Source: an uncultured Campylobacter sp.
GTDB taxonomy: Bacteria; Campylobacterota; Campylobacteria; Campylobacterales; Campylobacteraceae
Direction: 5' to 3'
DNA: 8,440 nucleotides
Assembly: GCF_938045595.1 (NCBI RefSeq)
Contig: NZ_CALIBB010000244.1
Span: 1 to 8,440, forward strand
Made by a program: the position numbers and the translations under genes. Positions within the stretch are counted from its first letter, which is position 1, and every line of letters starts with the position of its first letter. The notes below the pieces were generated by a model. That model saw nothing but the letters and a program-made list of their open reading frames with translations, had not been told where the DNA came from and did no database searches. This document shows, one piece after another, positions 6,015 through 8,440 of this stretch.

Positions 6015-7769
6015 TTGCGAAGTCATTATTGCGCCGATTTGAGTAAAAACGATATCGGCAAAAGTGTAACCGTGTGCGGCTGGGTAAATTCTTACCGCGA
6101 CCACGGCGGCGTGATTTTTATAGATTTGCGCGACCGAAGCGGACTTTTACAGCTAGTCTGTGATCCCAAAGATAGCCATTCGGCATACGAGGTAGCAAAT
6201 ACCGTGCGAAACGAATTCGTTCTAAAAGCCGTCGGCAAGATCCGCGCTCGCGGCGAAGGGCTGGAAAATCCAAATTTAAAAACGGGCGACATCGAAGTCG
6301 TGGTAGAAAGCTTAGAGATAGAAAATCCAAGCAAGCCGCTTCCTTTCGTAATCGGCGATAAAAGCGTCAATGAAGAAACTAAGCTTAAGTACCGCTTTTT
6401 GGATCTGCGTGCCGAGGGAAGCTTCGATAAATTTAAGATGCGCTCCAAGGCTGCGATCGCCGCGCGAAATGCTCTTGATAGGCTAGGCTTTGTGGAGGTC
6501 GAAACGCCGATCTTAACGCGCGCGACGCCTGAGGGCGCTAGGGATTATCTAGTGCCTAGCCGCGTCTATCCGGGCAGCTTCTACGCGCTTCCGCAAAGTC
6601 CGCAGCTTTTCAAGCAGCTTTTGATGTGCTCGGGCTTTGATAAATACTTCCAGATCGCGCGCTGCTTCCGCGATGAGGACCTGCGCGCCGACCGCCAGCC
6701 GGAATTTACGCAGATCGATATCGAGATGAGCTTCAATACCCAATACGACGTAATGAGCGTAGCCGAGGAGGTTTTAAAGGACATTTTCAAATCCTGCGGC
6801 CGCGAGATCGTCACCCCTTTTAGACATATGGAATACAAAGACGCGATGGAGCTTTACGGCAGCGACAAACCAGATCTGCGCTACGATATGCCTTTCATCG
6901 ACGTAGCCGATATTTTTGAAAAATCGAGCAACGAAATTTTTTCAAATTTAGCCAAAGACCGCAAGGCTAACCGCGTAAAAGCTCTTAAAGTCGAGGGTGG
7001 CGATCTTAAATTTAGCAAGCGCCAGATGCAAGGCTTTGAGGAATACGTGAAAAAATTCGGCGCGCAAGGCCTTGCGTTTATCCAAGTAAAAGAAGACGGT
7101 CTAAAGGGGCCGCTGGTAAAATTCTTTGAAAAAAGCGAGCTTGATGAGCTTATCAAGCGCTGCGAGCTTAAAGTCGGCGACGTCGTATTTTTCGGCGCGG
7201 GCAAAAAGAAAATCGTGCTTGATTATATGGGCAGATTTAGAATTTTCCTCGCAAACGAGCTTGGCATAATCGATCCGAACAGGCTTGAGTTTTTGTGGGT
7301 CGTAAATTTCCCTATGTTTGAGCAAAACGACGACGGCAGCTACTCTGCGATGCACCATCCTTTTACGATGCCGAACAATCCCGACGAGCCCGATTTGGAG
7401 GATATTACCTCGATTGCCTACGACGTCGTGCTAAACGGCATCGAGCTTGGCGGCGGCAGTATCAGGATCCATAAAGCGGACATTCAAGAAAAGGTCTTTA
7501 AGCTGCTTAAGATCGAGCCTGCGGAGCAGAGGGAGAAATTCGGCTTCCTGCTCGATGCGCTAAGCTTCGGCGCGCCTCCGCACGGAGGTATCGCGATTGG
7601 CTTTGATAGGCTGATGATGCTGGTTACCGGCTCAAGCAGTATCCGCGAGGTTATCGCGTTTCCTAAAACGCAGCGCGCGCAGTGTCCGCTCACCAAAGCT
7701 CCTAGCGTCGTGACCGACGAGCAGCTTCGCGAGCTAGGTCTTAGGCTTCATAAGAAGGAGCAAAAATGA
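6015..7769 (+). CDS. aspS: Aspartyl-tRNA synthetase, bacterial type, probably non-discriminating (Asp/Asn)
   Basis: A 584-residue class II synthetase that charges tRNA-Asp with aspartate, and probably also tRNA-Asn, for later amidation by GatCAB. The N-terminal OB-fold anticodon domain spans about 1-105 (VCGWVNSYRDHGGVIFIDLRD). The catalytic core has the QSPQLFKQLLM stretch (194-204), motif 2 (FRDEDLRADRQPEFTQ, 218-233) and motif 3 (GIAIGFDRL, 525-533). The bacterial GAD insertion lies about 290-410. Leu83 and Leu88 in GLENPNLKTG align with Leu81 and Leu86 of H. pylori non-discriminating AspRS, where discriminating enzymes such as E. coli have Asn and Met. The start is TTG at 6015, giving MRSHYC, the conserved epsilonproteobacterial beginning, with AAGGAG 5 nt upstream. 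It is first in an operon with adk and overlaps it by 4 nt (ATGA). Confidence 0.96.
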   Translation: MRSHYCADLSKNDIGKSVTVCGWVNSYRDHGGVIFIDLRDRSGLLQLVCDPKDSHSAYEVANTVRNEFVLKAVGKIRARGEGLENPNLKTGDIEVVVESLEIENPSKPLPFVIGDKSVNEETKLKYRFLDLRAEGSFDKFKMRSKAAIAARNALDRLGFVEVETPILTRATPEGARDYLVPSRVYPGSFYALPQSPQLFKQLLMCSGFDKYFQIARCFRDEDLRADRQPEFTQIDIEMSFNTQYDVMSVAEEVLKDIFKSCGREIVTPFRHMEYKDAMELYGSDKPDLRYDMPFIDVADIFEKSSNEIFSNLAKDRKANRVKALKVEGGDLKFSKRQMQGFEEYVKKFGAQGLAFIQVKEDGLKGPLVKFFEKSELDELIKRCELKVGDVVFFGAGKKKIVLDYMGRFRIFLANELGIIDPNRLEFLWVVNFPMFEQNDDGSYSAMHHPFTMPNNPDEPDLEDITSIAYDVVLNGIELGGGSIRIHKADIQEKVFKLLKIEPAEQREKFGFLLDALSFGAPPHGGIAIGFDRLMMLVTGSSSIREVIAFPKTQRAQCPLTKAPSVVTDEQLRELGLRLHKKEQK

Positions 7770-8347
7770 AAAGCCTTTTTCTAATCATCGGCGCTCCGGG
7801 CAGCGGCAAAACGACCGATGCGAGTATGATCGCTCAGATGAATCAAAGCATCGAGCACTATTCTACGGGCGATCTGCTGCGCGCCGAGGTAGCAAGTGGT
7901 AGCGCTCTGGGCAGGCAGATAGACGGCTTCATCTCTAAAGGCAATCTCGTGCCGCTTGATATCGTCGTAAATGCTATCGTTAGCGCGATTAAAAGCTCGC
8001 CGAAAGATCTTATCATCATCGACGGCTATCCAAGAAGCGTCGAGCAGATGAGCAAACTCGATGAGGTGCTGCAAGGCGACGAAGATGTGGCCCTTAGCGC
8101 GGTCATCGAGGTGTGCGTCAGCGAGGAGGTCGCCGAACAGCGCGTTTTAGGGCGCGCTCGCGGGGCGGACGATAACGTGGAGGTCTTTAAAAACAGGATG
8201 CGCGTGTTTTCAGAGCCGATCGAGGATATCCGTAAATTTTACGGCGATGCGGGCATCTTTCATATAGTAAACGGCGAGCGCACGGTCGAAGAGATCGTAG
8301 CCGATATCAATGCGATAATCGCCGAGGAGATCGAGAAACTGGGCTAG
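7766..8347 (+). CDS. adk: Adenylate kinase, short-lid type
   Basis: A 193-residue cytoplasmic phosphotransferase (ATP + AMP to 2 ADP) that keeps the adenylate pool balanced. The P-loop is GAPGSGKT (9-16). The AMP-binding region has HYSTGDLLRAE (31-41), and DGYPRSVEQ (86-94) is the core motif. The lid is the short loop GRARGADDN (129-137) without zinc cysteines, as in the 190-residue class also seen in C. jejuni. The ATG at 7766 has AAGGAG 5 nt upstream, inside the end of aspS, and overlaps the aspS TGA in ATGA, so the two are translationally coupled. The stop is TAG. In C. jejuni I recall ppa following adk. Here only 93 bases remain, and they do not begin an evident ppa gene. Confidence 0.95.
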   Translation: MKSLFLIIGAPGSGKTTDASMIAQMNQSIEHYSTGDLLRAEVASGSALGRQIDGFISKGNLVPLDIVVNAIVSAIKSSPKDLIIIDGYPRSVEQMSKLDEVLQGDEDVALSAVIEVCVSEEVAEQRVLGRARGADDNVEVFKNRMRVFSEPIEDIRKFYGDAGIFHIVNGERTVEEIVADINAIIAEEIEKLG

Positions 8348-8359
8348 CGCGCTTGGGGT

Positions 8360-8397
8360 GGCGGCTTAAATTTTTAAGTGCCTCTAGCTCCTTTTTT
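8360..8397 (+). terminator. Possible weak terminator after adk
   Basis: Starting 13 nt after the adk stop, GGC-GG-CTTAA can pair with TTAAG-T-GCC around an ATTT loop (8360-8382), with a small internal bulge. A run of six T lies nine bases further on (8392-8397). The stem is short and AT-rich and the T-run is not directly adjacent, so this is only a candidate. The same bases could instead belong to a convergent minus-strand gene whose 3' end enters from the right edge. Confidence 0.22.
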
Positions 8398-8440
8398 GCA
8401 TCGCAAGCGGTGCAGATCGCGCTTAAATTAACGCGCCTTT

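Noticed and set aside
6092..6448. Minus-strand open frame antisense to aspS
   Set aside because: It is a Ser/Arg/Leu-rich shadow of aspS without a plausible ribosome site or family signature.

Overview
The window looks like the chromosome of a Campylobacter-type epsilonproteobacterium (Campylobacterota). The evidence is the gene content and order nadK-recN-(gap)-tatD-lytic transglycosylase-rlpA on the minus strand with aspS-adk diverging on the plus strand. This matches, from memory, the Cj0639-Cj0646 neighbourhood of C. jejuni. The AspRS also carries the epsilonproteobacterial non-discriminating signature. The core genes are visibly more GC-rich than in C. jejuni, which suggests one of the mid-GC species (C. 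gracilis, rectus, showae or curvus type). That species-level guess is inference only.

Layout. Positions 1-614 are an AT-rich segment (by hand count about 35-37% G+C). It holds an unrecognised frame running in from the left edge and, convergent to it, a small gene that reads as a VbhA-type antitoxin of a Fic toxin-antitoxin system, with no Fic toxin beside it. Positions 615-851 are non-coding, with only a weak short repeat. Positions 852-3413 are a tight minus-strand operon, tatD (metal-dependent DNase/hydrolase) -> lytic transglycosylase -> rlpA (septal-type lytic transglycosylase lipoprotein), with 4-nt and 13-nt junctions. It probably starts from an extended -10 promoter in the 125-nt gap after recN. 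Positions 3539-5931 are nadK -> recN, overlapping by 7 nt. Positions 6015-8347 are aspS -> adk on the plus strand, overlapping by 4 nt. nadK and aspS diverge from an 83-nt spacer that carries two overlapping, nearly symmetric -10 elements.

Function. The window combines essential housekeeping (aminoacylation, adenylate balance, NADP synthesis), DNA repair (RecN) and cell-wall glycan cleavage (two lytic transglycosylases). Most of it is ordinary conserved chromosome. The least ordinary part is the left 600 bases: an orphan Fic-type antitoxin with an altered inhibition motif beside an unknown frame, on the flank of a conserved operon. I found no RNA gene, CRISPR array, insertion sequence or phage gene.

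Several starts are corrected here from sequence evidence: aspS begins at a TTG at 6015, recN at the ATG at 5062, tatD at the ATG at 3413, and rlpA at a GTG at 1607.
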